A DNA stretch of 64,000 bases, from positions 4,650,001 through 4,714,000 of the forward strand of contig OZ255624.1 in NCBI GenBank assembly GCA_965276675.1, read 5' to 3'. Below are positions 34,729-43,089 of this stretch, one piece after another. Made by a program: the position numbers and the translations under genes. Origin of the DNA: G965276675 sp965276675 (GTDB lineage Bacteria > Acidobacteriota > Terriglobia > Terriglobales > Acidobacteriaceae). Each line of letters begins with the position of its first letter. Positions within the stretch are counted from its first letter, which is position 1. The notes under the pieces were generated by a model that did no database searches, was not told the DNA's origin, and worked only from the letters and a program-made list of their open reading frames with translations.

Positions 34729-35862
34729 TTAGAACTGGTTCTCGGCCGGCAGGCCCATCATGATCTGCCCGACGGACTCGAAGTGCAGTTGGCGCCCCTG
34801 GGCCTGCTGGGCCACGGCGTGCATGTCGCGCAGCCGCCGTTCAAACGGCTGGTCCTCGAACACCGCCATGGAGCCGGCACAGTGGAACATGGTGTTCACC
34901 GCGTCGCGCGACTGCTGGATCGCCCAGGTGGACGCCAGCCGGATCATCGCCGACTGCCGTTCCGTCATTTCGCCGTAGCGGATGACATGGTCGTAGATCT
35001 CATCCAGGGTGTTGTGCAGGAAGGCGCGGGCGGAGAGCCACTTCGCCTCGCTTTGCGCCAACTGCGACTGGACGACGTTGTTTTCGCGCAGCGGCTTGGC
35101 GGCGCCGCGGGAGACCTTGGTAGCTGGCAGCGCCAGGAACGCGTCGATCAGGCCGCGCGCCAGCCCCAGACCGACGCCGGCGAACCCGGCGGAGTAGAGC
35201 TGGCCGCTGCTGAAGCGGTAGAGCGGGCCATCCTCGCGCCGGTCGATCGCCTCATCCCGGCGCATCGTTCGCTCGGCGGGAATGAACAGGTCCTTCAGCA
35301 CGTATTCGTTGCTGGCGGTGCCGCGCAGGCCGATGGTGTGCCAGATGTCGACCATCTCAACGTCGGACTTCGGGAACAGCAGGGTTCGCACCTCCTTGGT
35401 GCCCTTCACCTTCACATGCGCGCCCAGCCAGATGGCGTTCTGGCTGCCACTGGCGAAGCGCCAGGTGCCGGAGAGGCAGTAGCCGCCTTCCACCGGTTCG
35501 GCTTCGAAGGGGGAACCGGGCGGGCCCCAGGCGAGGATGCCGTCGACGGGGCCGAAGATCTCCCGCGCGACGGCGGGATCGAGGTAGGCGGCGGACATCG
35601 CGCAGCCGTTGCCCTGGCAGACCACCCAGGCGGTGGAGCCGTCGGCGGCGGAAACTGCCTCGGTCACGCGGGTGAAGTCGGTGGGCGTCAACTCCAGCCC
35701 GCCGATCGAGCGTGGCTGCAGCAGGCGGAAGAAGTTACCATCCTTCAGGGCGCGGACGATGGGTGGGGTGAGTTCGCGCTGCTGGTTGACCGTGTCGCCT
35801 TCGTGGGCCAGCAGCGGATGCAACGCGAGGGCGCGGGCGATCTGGGGGTGGGCTTCCTGCAT
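34729..35862 (-). CDS. Acyl-CoA dehydrogenase-fold flavin monooxygenase
   Basis: 377 aa, resembling flavin-dependent hydroxylases with acyl-CoA dehydrogenase fold (HsaA, HpaB-like, DszC group) more than true dehydrogenases: LTPTDFTRVTEAVSAADGST, ILAWGPPGSPFEAEPVEGGY, GTWRFASGSQNAIWL, DIWHTIGLRGTASNEY and the C-terminal FHCAGSMAVFEDQPFERRLR. Such enzymes use reduced FMN/FAD from a separate reductase; none is nearby. Likely hydroxylates an aromatic or organosulfur compound. Upstream region has a strong palindrome. Confidence 0.8.
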   Translation of the reverse strand: MQEAHPQIARALALHPLLAHEGDTVNQQRELTPPIVRALKDGNFFRLLQPRSIGGLELTPTDFTRVTEAVSAADGSTAWVVCQGNGCAMSAAYLDPAVAREIFGPVDGILAWGPPGSPFEAEPVEGGYCLSGTWRFASGSQNAIWLGAHVKVKGTKEVRTLLFPKSDVEMVDIWHTIGLRGTASNEYVLKDLFIPAERTMRRDEAIDRREDGPLYRFSSGQLYSAGFAGVGLGLARGLIDAFLALPATKVSRGAAKPLRENNVVQSQLAQSEAKWLSARAFLHNTLDEIYDHVIRYGEMTERQSAMIRLASTWAIQQSRDAVNTMFHCAGSMAVFEDQPFERRLRDMHAVAQQAQGRQLHFESVGQIMMGLPAENQF

Positions 35863-36406
35863 GCGTGAGCCTCCGCGTCATCGTGTCAACCGTTGGTCGG
35901 AACGATGACGCATTTCCGGGCGGTTGAAAAGTAACGCGGGCGGATGGTGCGGCAAGAGTCGTGGCCCCTACCGGTGCCGGCGCTCGGTGCAGGCGGTTGC
36001 GGGGGTCGCGCTTTTGCCGGTCAGGCGGCGGCGTCGACAAGCGCCGCGATCCCGAGTGTCAGTCGCGGGCCAGTACCGCGTGCCGGTGGTTGTGACGGGG
36101 AAGCGATGATTTGGCCCCGTCGCCACCGACTGTGGGGGCTGGATACCACCCCAGCGACCGGCCGCTTCTTGTGGACAGCGGTTGGTCGGTCGGGTGGCGG
36201 CTCTGCGCCCGTTTCGGTCATCGACGCACTACTTTCGACCCCCGGAAGCGGGCGTGACTTTCTGCTCAGAAGATGGCCGAGCGCGATGGGATCAGATTCT
36301 CGTGCCGACTGGCCATGATGGCTGTTGTCTAACACGTCATGCCAGAATAGCGCCGCACCATTGCGGTAAACGGTCGTTTGACAGAATGTTACATCGTGGC
36401 TTCCGG
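35863..36406. other. 544-bp gene-free region
   Basis: Between the monooxygenase start and the stop of the hydrolase gene. Apart from the palindrome at 35876-35910 I find no protein motif in either strand and no RNA gene. GTCGGTCGGG-type and GC-rich low-order repeats occur near 36180. The stretch 36330-36400 is AT-richer and may hold a promoter reading toward 35.9 kb or the end of the hydrolase transcript. Confidence 0.4.
35876..35910. promoter_or_regulatory. 35-bp palindrome upstream of the monooxygenase gene
   Basis: CGTCATCGT (35876-35884) and ACGATGACG (35902-35910) form perfect 9-bp arms around 17 bp that themselves contain AAC-C-GTT. It sits 14 bp before the monooxygenase start, so it could be an operator or a 5' hairpin. 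No regulator gene is adjacent on that side. Confidence 0.5.
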
Positions 36407-37267
36407 CTACGCCCTGGCTTTTCGAGTGAGAAAGTCCAGCATGGCCGCGCCGATCTCCTGGCCATGCGTTTCTAGGGCGAAATGGCCGGTGTCGTAGAAA
36501 TGAAGCTCGGTGTCGGGAATGTCGCGGCGGAAGGCCTCCGCGCCCGGTGGGAGAAAGTAGCCGTCGTTCTTGCCCCACACGGCCAGCATCGGCGGCTTGT
36601 GCGCGCGGAAGTAGCCCTGCCACACCGGGTAGAGCGTCACGTTGGTGCGATAGTCGTAAATCAGGTCAAGCTGGATCTCATCGGTGCCGGGGCGCTGAAA
36701 GTAGGCAATATCCAGCGTGTAGCCGTCCGGCGATACACGGGATGCGTCGGCGCCCGTCAGGTATTGGGTCCGGGTGGCGTCCGGGGTCAGCGCCGCGCGG
36801 CAGGCGTCACGTGCTTTTGCCGATCCGTCCTTCCAATAGGCTTGGTAGGGCGCCCAAGCGGTGCTGAGACCCTCCTCATAGGCGTTGCCGTTCTGGCTGA
36901 TGATGGCAGTGACACGCTCGGGGTGCGCCATGGCGAGGCGCAGGCCGGCCGGTGCGCCATAATCGAAGATGTAGAGCGCGTAGCGATGCAGGCCGAGCGC
37001 CTGGGTAAAACCGTCCAGCACCGTGGCCATGCTGTCGAAGGTGTAGTCGAACTGGCCGCGCGGCGGCGCTTTGGTCAGGCCGAAGCCGGGCAGGTCGGGG
37101 GCGATGACGCGGTAGCTGCCGGCGAGCTGCGGGATGAGGTTGCGGAACATGTGGCTGGTGGTGGGATAGCCGTGCAGCAACAGGACCACGGGCGCGTCCG
37201 TTGGGCCGGCCTCACGAAAAAAGACTTCGACGGGTCTGACAGCCTGGGTCTTGTAGGTCGTGGTCAT
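36407..37267 (-). CDS. Alpha/beta hydrolase, epoxide hydrolase-like
   Basis: 286 aa. HGYPTTSHMFRNLIPQLA is the HGxP oxyanion region; the nucleophile elbow YIFDYGAPAGLRLA carries Asp, not Ser, as in epoxide hydrolases and dehalogenases; AIISQNGNAYEEGL is a subfamily signature; WGKNDGYFLPPGAEAF holds the acid and DTGHFALETHG the His. Lacking the paired halide-binding Asn/Trp, it is not an obvious dehalogenase. ATG at 37267 is used rather than an upstream GTG. Third gene of a run of hydrolases on this strand. Confidence 0.85.
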   Translation of the reverse strand: MTTTYKTQAVRPVEVFFREAGPTDAPVVLLLHGYPTTSHMFRNLIPQLAGSYRVIAPDLPGFGLTKAPPRGQFDYTFDSMATVLDGFTQALGLHRYALYIFDYGAPAGLRLAMAHPERVTAIISQNGNAYEEGLSTAWAPYQAYWKDGSAKARDACRAALTPDATRTQYLTGADASRVSPDGYTLDIAYFQRPGTDEIQLDLIYDYRTNVTLYPVWQGYFRAHKPPMLAVWGKNDGYFLPPGAEAFRRDIPDTELHFYDTGHFALETHGQEIGAAMLDFLTRKARA

Positions 37268-37342
37268 GGCGATGTTATCCACTCTGTTGCGAACCCGGTT
37301 GTCGAACGTGTATCGATCCTGTGTTCAAACCCGCCCAGGCTG

Positions 37343-38233
37343 TTAGCTATCTAGTTGCTGCACGAAGTCGGCAATCGCCTTGCCGATCTGATCGGGGCTG
37401 TCCTCCTGGATATAGTGCTTGCCCGGAACGGTAATCTCCGTCTGGTTGGGCCAAGTCCTGCAAAGCTCGCGGGTACGCCCGCTCAGGAGGCGGCCAGGGT
37501 CCGCGTTGATGAACAGTTTCGGCGTCGTGCTATGGGCCATTGCCTTGCCATAGCCGACAACAATCGACACGACGTCGGCCGGCTCTGTCTCGACAGGTAT
37601 CTGCCGCGGCCAAGTCAGTGTCGGGCGACGACCCTCGCCGGGTTCAAGGAAGGGTGCGCGGTAGGCCTGCATTTCGGCCTCGGACAGCATGCGCTGGATC
37701 AGGTTCGGGACGTACTGCTCGACGAACATGTTCTGTTCGAGGACCAGCTTCTCACCGGCCGCCGAGCACATGTCGCGGAGAGGGGCGCGCGCAGGGACCG
37801 ACCACTCTTCCCGCGTGAACGGCGTGACGAGCGCTTCCATGTAGCAGATGCCGGCGATGCGTTCGGGATGCTGGGTGGCCCAGTCAAAGCCAAGTGCCGA
37901 CCCCCAGTCATGCAGCACGAGCACGATACGGTCCCCCAGCGCCAGTTTGTCCCAGAGGTCGAACAGGTAACCACGCTGCTCGGCGTACGTATAACGATCC
38001 GGTCCGGAGTCACTCAGCTTGTCGGACCCGCCCATGCCGATCAGGTCGCAGGCTATGAGCCGGCGCCCCAACCCCTGGCAGTGGGGCATGATGTTGCGCC
38101 AGAGGTATGACGAGGTTGGGTTGCCGTGTTGAAAGACGATTGCCTCGCCCTCGCCCTCGTCGATGTAGGCCATGCGATTGTCGCGCACGGTCGTGGTCTT
38201 CAAGGTGCCAAAAGGCTCAGCGGAAAGGGGCAT
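37343..38233 (-). CDS. Haloalkane dehalogenase, subfamily II (LinB-like), copy 1
   Basis: 296 aa. HLD-II enzymes split carbon-halogen bonds hydrolytically to alcohols. Catalytic residues are present: HGNPTSSYLWRNIMPH (halide-binding Asn38), VLHDWGSALGFDWA (nucleophile Asp109, halide-binding Trp110), ICYMEALVTPF (acid Glu133) and GKHYIQEDSP (base His). Segments such as RRPTLTWPRQIPVE and FCRTWPNQTEITV-like stretches match LinB closely. It has one extra Arg (GLGRRLIACD) compared with the neighbour. ATG at 38233 (MPLSAEPFG) is the family-like start. Tandem with a second copy 52 bp upstream. Confidence 0.92.
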   Translation of the reverse strand: MPLSAEPFGTLKTTTVRDNRMAYIDEGEGEAIVFQHGNPTSSYLWRNIMPHCQGLGRRLIACDLIGMGGSDKLSDSGPDRYTYAEQRGYLFDLWDKLALGDRIVLVLHDWGSALGFDWATQHPERIAGICYMEALVTPFTREEWSVPARAPLRDMCSAAGEKLVLEQNMFVEQYVPNLIQRMLSEAEMQAYRAPFLEPGEGRRPTLTWPRQIPVETEPADVVSIVVGYGKAMAHSTTPKLFINADPGRLLSGRTRELCRTWPNQTEITVPGKHYIQEDSPDQIGKAIADFVQQLDS

Positions 38234-38285
38234 GGTTTGATCCGTTCGCTCGTGAAGGCATGATTCGCCGCTGCCGGCCTGGCGC

Positions 38286-39176
38286 TTAGCGGCGAAGCCC
38301 GCGCACGAAGTCAGCGACGGCTTTGCCGATTTCCGGGCCGCTGGACTCCTGAAGGAAGTGCTCACCCTTCACCCGCACCTCGGTCTGGTTCGCGAGTCTT
38401 TCGTAGAAGGCTGCAAAACGCCCCGCGCTGATGAAGCCCGGATCGGGCCTGACCCAGAGTTTCGGCACCGTGCTGTCCTTGAGCCAGCCGGAAAACCCGG
38501 ACACGACCTCCGCCACCTCCGGCGGCGAGTCATCAAGCGGGATCTGGCGAGGCCAGGTCAGCGTCGGCCGGCGGTCCTCTCCGGCATTGAGGAACGGACG
38601 GCGATACTCCGCAATGTCGGCGTCAGATAGGTTGTCCTTCTCGGCACCGATCAGGAACGATTCCACGAAGCTGTTGTCGCGAAGAACCATGTCTTCGCCA
38701 GCATCCGATCGAAATGCCGCGATGATGTCGCGGGCGGACTCGCCGGGGAAGTCGCTCCAGACGAGGGGAAGAGGAGCCGCTTCCATGTGAGCGATGCCTT
38801 GAATCCGATCCTGGTGCTGGTGCGCCCAATCGAAACCGAGCGTGCCACCCCAGTCGTGGATGACAAGGACGACGTTGCGATCGAGGCCCAACTCCTCCCA
38901 GAGCGCGAACAGGAACTCGCGTTGCTCCAAATAGGTGTAGCGGTCAGGTCCCGAGTTCGACAGTTTGTCGGAATCGCCCATGCCGATCAGGTCGCAGGCG
39001 ATCAGCCGCCCAAGCCCGACGCAAGCCGGCATCACCTTCCGCCAAAGATACGAGGAGGTCGGGTTGCCGTGCTGGAAGACGATGGGCGCGCCTTCGCCCT
39101 CGTCGATATAGGCCATCTTCCGGCCCTTGATTTCGATGAACTTCTTGGCTGCGAACGAACCGTCAGTCACCTGCAT
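38286..39176 (-). CDS. Haloalkane dehalogenase, subfamily II (LinB-like), copy 2
   Basis: 296 aa paralogue of the next gene. Numbering matches LinB almost exactly: Asn38 in HGNPTSS, nucleophile Asp108 and Trp109 in IHDWGGTLGFDWA, Glu132 in AHMEAAPLP and a catalytic His at about 273 in GEHFLQESSG. The cap region differs from copy 1 (WSDFPGESARDIIAAFRSDA against REEWSVPARAPLRDMCSA), which suggests different substrates. First gene of the run; its promoter region is shared with a divergent TetR-type gene. Confidence 0.92.
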   Translation of the reverse strand: MQVTDGSFAAKKFIEIKGRKMAYIDEGEGAPIVFQHGNPTSSYLWRKVMPACVGLGRLIACDLIGMGDSDKLSNSGPDRYTYLEQREFLFALWEELGLDRNVVLVIHDWGGTLGFDWAHQHQDRIQGIAHMEAAPLPLVWSDFPGESARDIIAAFRSDAGEDMVLRDNSFVESFLIGAEKDNLSDADIAEYRRPFLNAGEDRRPTLTWPRQIPLDDSPPEVAEVVSGFSGWLKDSTVPKLWVRPDPGFISAGRFAAFYERLANQTEVRVKGEHFLQESSGPEIGKAVADFVRGLRR

Positions 39177-39314
39177 CTCCCCGAAGCATCGCCTGCCCTT
39201 GGTGGAAGCCTGACCCCCGCCATCGCTTGCGACTTAGTAGATCATTCGCTACACTATCATCAGATTTGGGTCAAAGAGATTTTTGAGTGGCCGATCCAAT
39301 ATGGACAACCGCAC
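39177..39314. promoter_or_regulatory. Divergent promoter region of dehalogenase and TetR genes
   Basis: 138 bp between the two starts; AT-richer from 39230 to 39300. A short inverted repeat GTAG-N8-CTAC (39237-39252), within TTAGTAG...CTACACTA, could be the TetR-type operator. Confidence 0.4.
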
Positions 39315-39905
39315 ATGGGACGACATCGCGCATTCGACATGGAGGAGGCCGTTGCCGCCGCGACCAAGCTGTTCTGGCGGGGATATGACAGGACGTCGCT
39401 CACTGATCTGACCGGCGCACTGGGCATCGGGCCAGCAAGCTTTTACTTCGCTTTCGGAAGCAAGGAGGCGCTGTTCCGCCGAGTGGTGGACCGATACATC
39501 GCGTTCCAGGCCGACGCCTTCGAGCGCGCGTTCCAGGCCTCTACGACCGCCGCCGGCGTGGAGGCGCTGCTTCGCGGCTACGTTGACGTGGTGACCGACC
39601 CCGAGCACGCGCCGGGCTGCCTCGTTGTCAACAACTCGCCCTCGGCCGACGCCGGCGACGTCTTGCGGCAATGGCTCGCTGGGCATCGTGAGGCGCTACG
39701 GGTCAGGCTGGAGGAACGGTTTTCCGCGGACCGCGCGAGCGGCAAGCTGCCGGATGATTTCGAGCCGAAGGCGATGGCCCGCTTCGTCGTAACCCTTGCC
39801 GGCGGCCTTGCCGTCGAAGCCCAGTCGGGAGCGAAGCGGCAGGACCTCTACGCGATGATCGATTTCGCTTTGAAGGACTTCGCTGACGACCGGCATAGCA
39901 GATGA
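39315..39905 (+). CDS. TetR/AcrR-family repressor
   Basis: 196 aa. Helix-turn-helix in residues 10-55: AATKLFWRGYDRTSLTDLTG, then ALGIGPASFYFAFGSKEALF. The C-terminal ligand domain contains the subfamily phrase GCLVVNNSPSA, as in many TetR repressors of hydrolase and oxidoreductase genes. The ATG at 39315 is the family-like start; upstream open frame is antisense to the dehalogenase. Divergent from the dehalogenases and so the best candidate for their regulator. Confidence 0.92.
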   Translation: MGRHRAFDMEEAVAAATKLFWRGYDRTSLTDLTGALGIGPASFYFAFGSKEALFRRVVDRYIAFQADAFERAFQASTTAAGVEALLRGYVDVVTDPEHAPGCLVVNNSPSADAGDVLRQWLAGHREALRVRLEERFSADRASGKLPDDFEPKAMARFVVTLAGGLAVEAQSGAKRQDLYAMIDFALKDFADDRHSR

Positions 39906-39917
39906 AACAAAACCCTT

Positions 39918-40286
39918 ATGAATGACGACGACATACGCGAAGTCTTCGCACCTCTCGGACCGGTCTCGATTCGGCGGATGTTCAGCGGAAAGGGGGTGTA
40001 TTTTCAGGGTGTGATTGTCGCCATCATGTATGGAGACGAGCTGCGGCTTAAGGCCGACTCGATCAGCGCACCGGAGTTCGAGGCCGCTGGCTCAACGCAG
40101 TGGGCCTACGAAGGACATCGGGGAGAGGTGATGATGCCCTATTGGTCCATCCCGCACGACGCCTTCGATAATTCAGACTCGATGGACCGTTGGGTGCGCC
40201 TGGCATTCGACGCTGGGCTTCGGGCACGAGCGCCGAAGAGGGCGGTCCAGCGACGTGCGACATCACCTAAATCTCGTCGGGCGTGA
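39918..40286 (+). CDS. TfoX N-terminal domain protein
   Basis: 122 aa. LGPVSIRRMFSGKGVYFQGV then IVAIMYGDELRLKAD and YWSIPHDAFDNSDSMDRWV are the TfoX/Sxy N-terminal domain. In gammaproteobacteria TfoX controls competence; the stand-alone alphaproteobacterial proteins are of unknown function. It begins 12 bp after the TetR stop, so it is co-transcribed. The basic tail (RAPKRAVQRRATSPKSRRA) is low complexity. Confidence 0.88.
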   Translation: MNDDDIREVFAPLGPVSIRRMFSGKGVYFQGVIVAIMYGDELRLKADSISAPEFEAAGSTQWAYEGHRGEVMMPYWSIPHDAFDNSDSMDRWVRLAFDAGLRARAPKRAVQRRATSPKSRRA

Positions 40287-40583
40287 GCGCCTCTCCCCTT
40301 CGGAGCTGGCGATAAGAGCAGCAAGACTTTACCGGCGTGGATTGCGTCCGACCAACTCCCGAGCGGTCCTCAAACACCTGTCCGGCAAACGACCTTGAAG
40401 CGGACCTTGATGCTTTGTACGGAAACGCGAGCGGTCGACGCCTCGACGGACACCTCGATTGACGGATGGGTAGGCGGACAGATGCCGGATGGCCGCAAGC
40501 GGGCTCGGGACCGGACTGCTCGGGAATCAGCTCGTGTGACCTAACGCCCGCCGTGCCAACCGGTCTAGACATCGATGTAGAAA
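40287..40583. other. 297-bp gene-free region
   Basis: Between the convergent TfoX-N and MocR genes. A 39-codon open stretch at the left (reading SPSELAIRAARLYRRGLRPT) has no ribosome site or recognised motif. No terminator with a T-run is evident. Confidence 0.35.
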
Positions 40584-42062
40584 CTAGTCCGCGTCCGCAG
40601 GTATCAGACTCCCGAGCGCTGCCTGTAACCGACGGGCGACTTCGGCCGCCATGGAGACGGGGGTGGCGGCGAAGCCGATGACCAAGCCGTTCATGCGCGG
40701 CGCCCCGGGATAGTAGGCGCGCAGCGGAGAGACGGCGAGGTCACGGGCGCGGCAGGCGCGAACAGCGGCGGCTTCGTCCAGTTGATCCGGCAGCCGGGCG
40801 ACCATGTGCAGGCCGCCCGGGGCAGCGATCGGCGTGGCGTGCCGCACGATCCGCGCCATGGCGTCCAGCAGCGCCTGGCGGCGGCGGGCGTATTCGGTGC
40901 GCATCCTGCGGATGTGCGGGGCGAGCAGACCCAGCCGCATGAACTCCGCCAGGGTCGCCTGGGTGAAGGCGTCAGTGCCGCGGTCGGTCAGGGTCCGCAG
41001 GCGGACGAAAGCGGCGACCAGGGGCGCGGGCACGATGGCAAAGCCGATCCGCAAGGCCGGCGCCAATGTCTTGCTGAAGGTGCCGCAGTAGATCACCTGG
41101 CCGGCCTTGTCCAAGCTGGCCAGAGGCGGCAGCGGCTTGCCCTCCCAGCGGAATTCGGAGTCGCAGTCATCCTCCAGCACCCAGGCATTGGCGCGCCGCG
41201 CCCACTCCAGCAGAGCCAGGCGGCGGCCAATGGTCAGCGTGCCGCCGAGCGGCGTGGCGTGGGAGGGGGCGACCAGGGCGAGGCGGGCCTGCGGTGCCGC
41301 CTGCACGCCGGCGGCCACGTCGATGCCCTCGGCGTCGCTGGGAACCGGCACCAACCGTGCGCCGGCAGCCAGCAGCGCACCGCGGCCGGCGATGTAGCCG
41401 GGATCCTCGATCCAGACGGCGTCGCCGGGATCGAGCAGCAGGTCGGCGGCGGTACGCAGCGCCTGCTGGGTGCCGCCGGTCACCACGATGCAGCCGGGAT
41501 CGGCGACCAGACCGCGGGTGGCGGCGAGGTGGGCGGCGATCTGCTCCCGCAGCACCAGCAGGCCCTGGGGCGGCGGATAGCTCGACAGCTCCCCAGCCAG
41601 CGGCTTGAGCACGCGAGAGGCGCAACGAGCCCAGGCCTTGATCGGGAACAGGTCGGGCGCCGGCAGGCCGCCGGCCAGCAGCAGGCCGAGCACGGGGTCG
41701 CGGGCGGAGGCGACAGCGGGAACCTCGGCGAGGCGGGCGCCGCGAGCCGAAAGCGCGATGGCAGCAATCGGCGGGGTAGCGGCGGGCGTGGGCGCCTGGT
41801 CCGGCAGGTCGGTCGTCACATAGGTGCCGCTGCCGGTGCGGCCCCGCACGTAGCCTTCGGCGGCCAGACGCTCATAGGCCAGGACGACGGTCTGGCGCGC
41901 CACACCGAGTTCCTGGGCCATTGACCGGCTGGGGGGAAGACGGCCGCCGCCGGGCAGTGCGCCTGTCAAGATACTGTGACGAAGGTGGTCGAACACCGCG
42001 CTCTGGCGCGTCTGGCTGTGCTGCGTCTGCCGATTATGCTGCGTTTGGTCTGGCGCAAGCAT
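40584..42062 (-). CDS. MocR/PdxR-type regulator (GntR wHTH fused to aminotransferase)
   Basis: 492 aa. Residues 18-90 form a GntR winged helix (RQSAVFDHLRHSILTGALPG, LPPSRSMAQELGVARQTVVL, YVRGRTGSGTYV). Residues ~120-485 are a fold-type I PLP domain; the PLP Lys lies in CGTFSKTLAPALRIGF and ILEDDCDSEFRW-like sequence binds the cofactor. These proteins regulate, for example, vitamin B6, GABA or taurine genes. No obvious target is divergent; upstream is rpsU on the same strand. Long N-terminal Gln/His-rich tail (DQTQHNRQTQHSQTRQS). Confidence 0.92.
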   Translation of the reverse strand: MLAPDQTQHNRQTQHSQTRQSAVFDHLRHSILTGALPGGGRLPPSRSMAQELGVARQTVVLAYERLAAEGYVRGRTGSGTYVTTDLPDQAPTPAATPPIAAIALSARGARLAEVPAVASARDPVLGLLLAGGLPAPDLFPIKAWARCASRVLKPLAGELSSYPPPQGLLVLREQIAAHLAATRGLVADPGCIVVTGGTQQALRTAADLLLDPGDAVWIEDPGYIAGRGALLAAGARLVPVPSDAEGIDVAAGVQAAPQARLALVAPSHATPLGGTLTIGRRLALLEWARRANAWVLEDDCDSEFRWEGKPLPPLASLDKAGQVIYCGTFSKTLAPALRIGFAIVPAPLVAAFVRLRTLTDRGTDAFTQATLAEFMRLGLLAPHIRRMRTEYARRRQALLDAMARIVRHATPIAAPGGLHMVARLPDQLDEAAAVRACRARDLAVSPLRAYYPGAPRMNGLVIGFAATPVSMAAEVARRLQAALGSLIPADAD

Positions 42063-42207
42063 CAGGTTCAGGACACCGACATTGATCCAATTCGCGGATC
42101 ACTACCAAGCTGCAGGTTTCGTAGCAACAGTACAAGCTAAAGAACTGGCGCAGTGATGGGATCCCTGCCCGCCGCATAATTCTGGGTGGTCTAACCGAAC
42201 GGGGCTG

Positions 42208-42411
42208 TTAGAACCCCTCGCGCTCCAGCCGCTTGCGCTCCAGCTTCCTGGCTCTGCGCACAGCCTCCGCCGCCTCTCGGGCGCGGCGCTCGGACGGTTT
42301 TTCATAGTGCCGCCGCAGCTTCATCTCGCGAAAGATACCCTCCCGCTGCATTTTCTTCTTGAGCGCCTTCAGCGCCTGATCGACGTTGTTGTCACGCACG
42401 AGGACTTGCAC
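42208..42411 (-). CDS. rpsU: 30S ribosomal protein S21
   Basis: 67 aa, normal S21 length. MQVLVRDNNVDQALKALKKK, MQREGIFREMKLRRHYEKPS and a basic C-terminus are textbook S21; it helps mRNA base-pair with 16S rRNA. Start is GTG at 42411, with GGAGCAGG upstream. The frame continues upstream as an antisense shadow of def and is not part of the gene. Divergent from def across 144 bp. Confidence 0.97.
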   Translation of the reverse strand: MQVLVRDNNVDQALKALKKKMQREGIFREMKLRRHYEKPSERRAREAAEAVRRARKLERKRLEREGF

Positions 42412-42555
42412 TTGGCCGCCTGCTCCTTGTCCTGGGCGCACCCACCATTGGGCACGCCGATTTCCCCGTCGCCGGGAACCGTCGCGGGGGCTGGCGCTAT
42501 AACATGGTGACGGATATCTACAAGCCCATTTTCGATTGCGGGGGTCTGACGCGGC

Positions 42556-43089
42556 ATGGCCATTCTGAAGATTGCCCGGATGGGACACCCGGTTCTGCTG
42601 CAGGAATGTAAGCCGGTTGCCGATCCGGCTGCGCCGGAGATCCGCCGGCTGGTAGCCGACATGATCGAGACGATGCTGGATGCGCCGGGCGTGGGGCTGG
42701 CCGCGCCACAGGTCTATCAGCCGTTGCGGCTGTTCGTGTTCCGGGTACCGGCCGGGCGGAACACGCAGGATCCGGACGACACGCCGATGGACAACACGGT
42801 GCTGATCAATCCGGTCGTCGAATTGCTGGGCGAGGCCCGTGCCATGGGCTGGGAGGGCTGCCTGTCGATCCCGGGCCTGCGCGCGGCGGTGCCGCGGGCG
42901 CAGCGCATCCGCTATCGCGGCGTCGACTGCGACGGCAATGTGACCGAGCGCGAGGTGAGCGGGTTCCATGCACGGATCGTTCAGCACGAGTACGACCATC
43001 TGAACGGTGTTCTGTATCCCATGCGCATGACAGATTTCCGCTATTTCGGCTTTGGCGACGAACTTGACCGCGCCGGAGCCGACGCATGA
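42556..43089 (+). CDS. def: Peptide deformylase
   Basis: 177 aa metalloenzyme removing the N-formyl group from new proteins. All three motifs are present: GVGLAAPQ (residues 45-52), EGCLSIPG with metal-ligand Cys102, and HEYDH with ligands His144 and His148 and catalytic Glu145. Its stop overlaps the next start by 4 bp, so def and the COQ9 gene form an operon. Unusual tail-free C-terminus but complete. Confidence 0.97.
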   Translation: MAILKIARMGHPVLLQECKPVADPAAPEIRRLVADMIETMLDAPGVGLAAPQVYQPLRLFVFRVPAGRNTQDPDDTPMDNTVLINPVVELLGEARAMGWEGCLSIPGLRAAVPRAQRIRYRGVDCDGNVTEREVSGFHARIVQHEYDHLNGVLYPMRMTDFRYFGFGDELDRAGADA

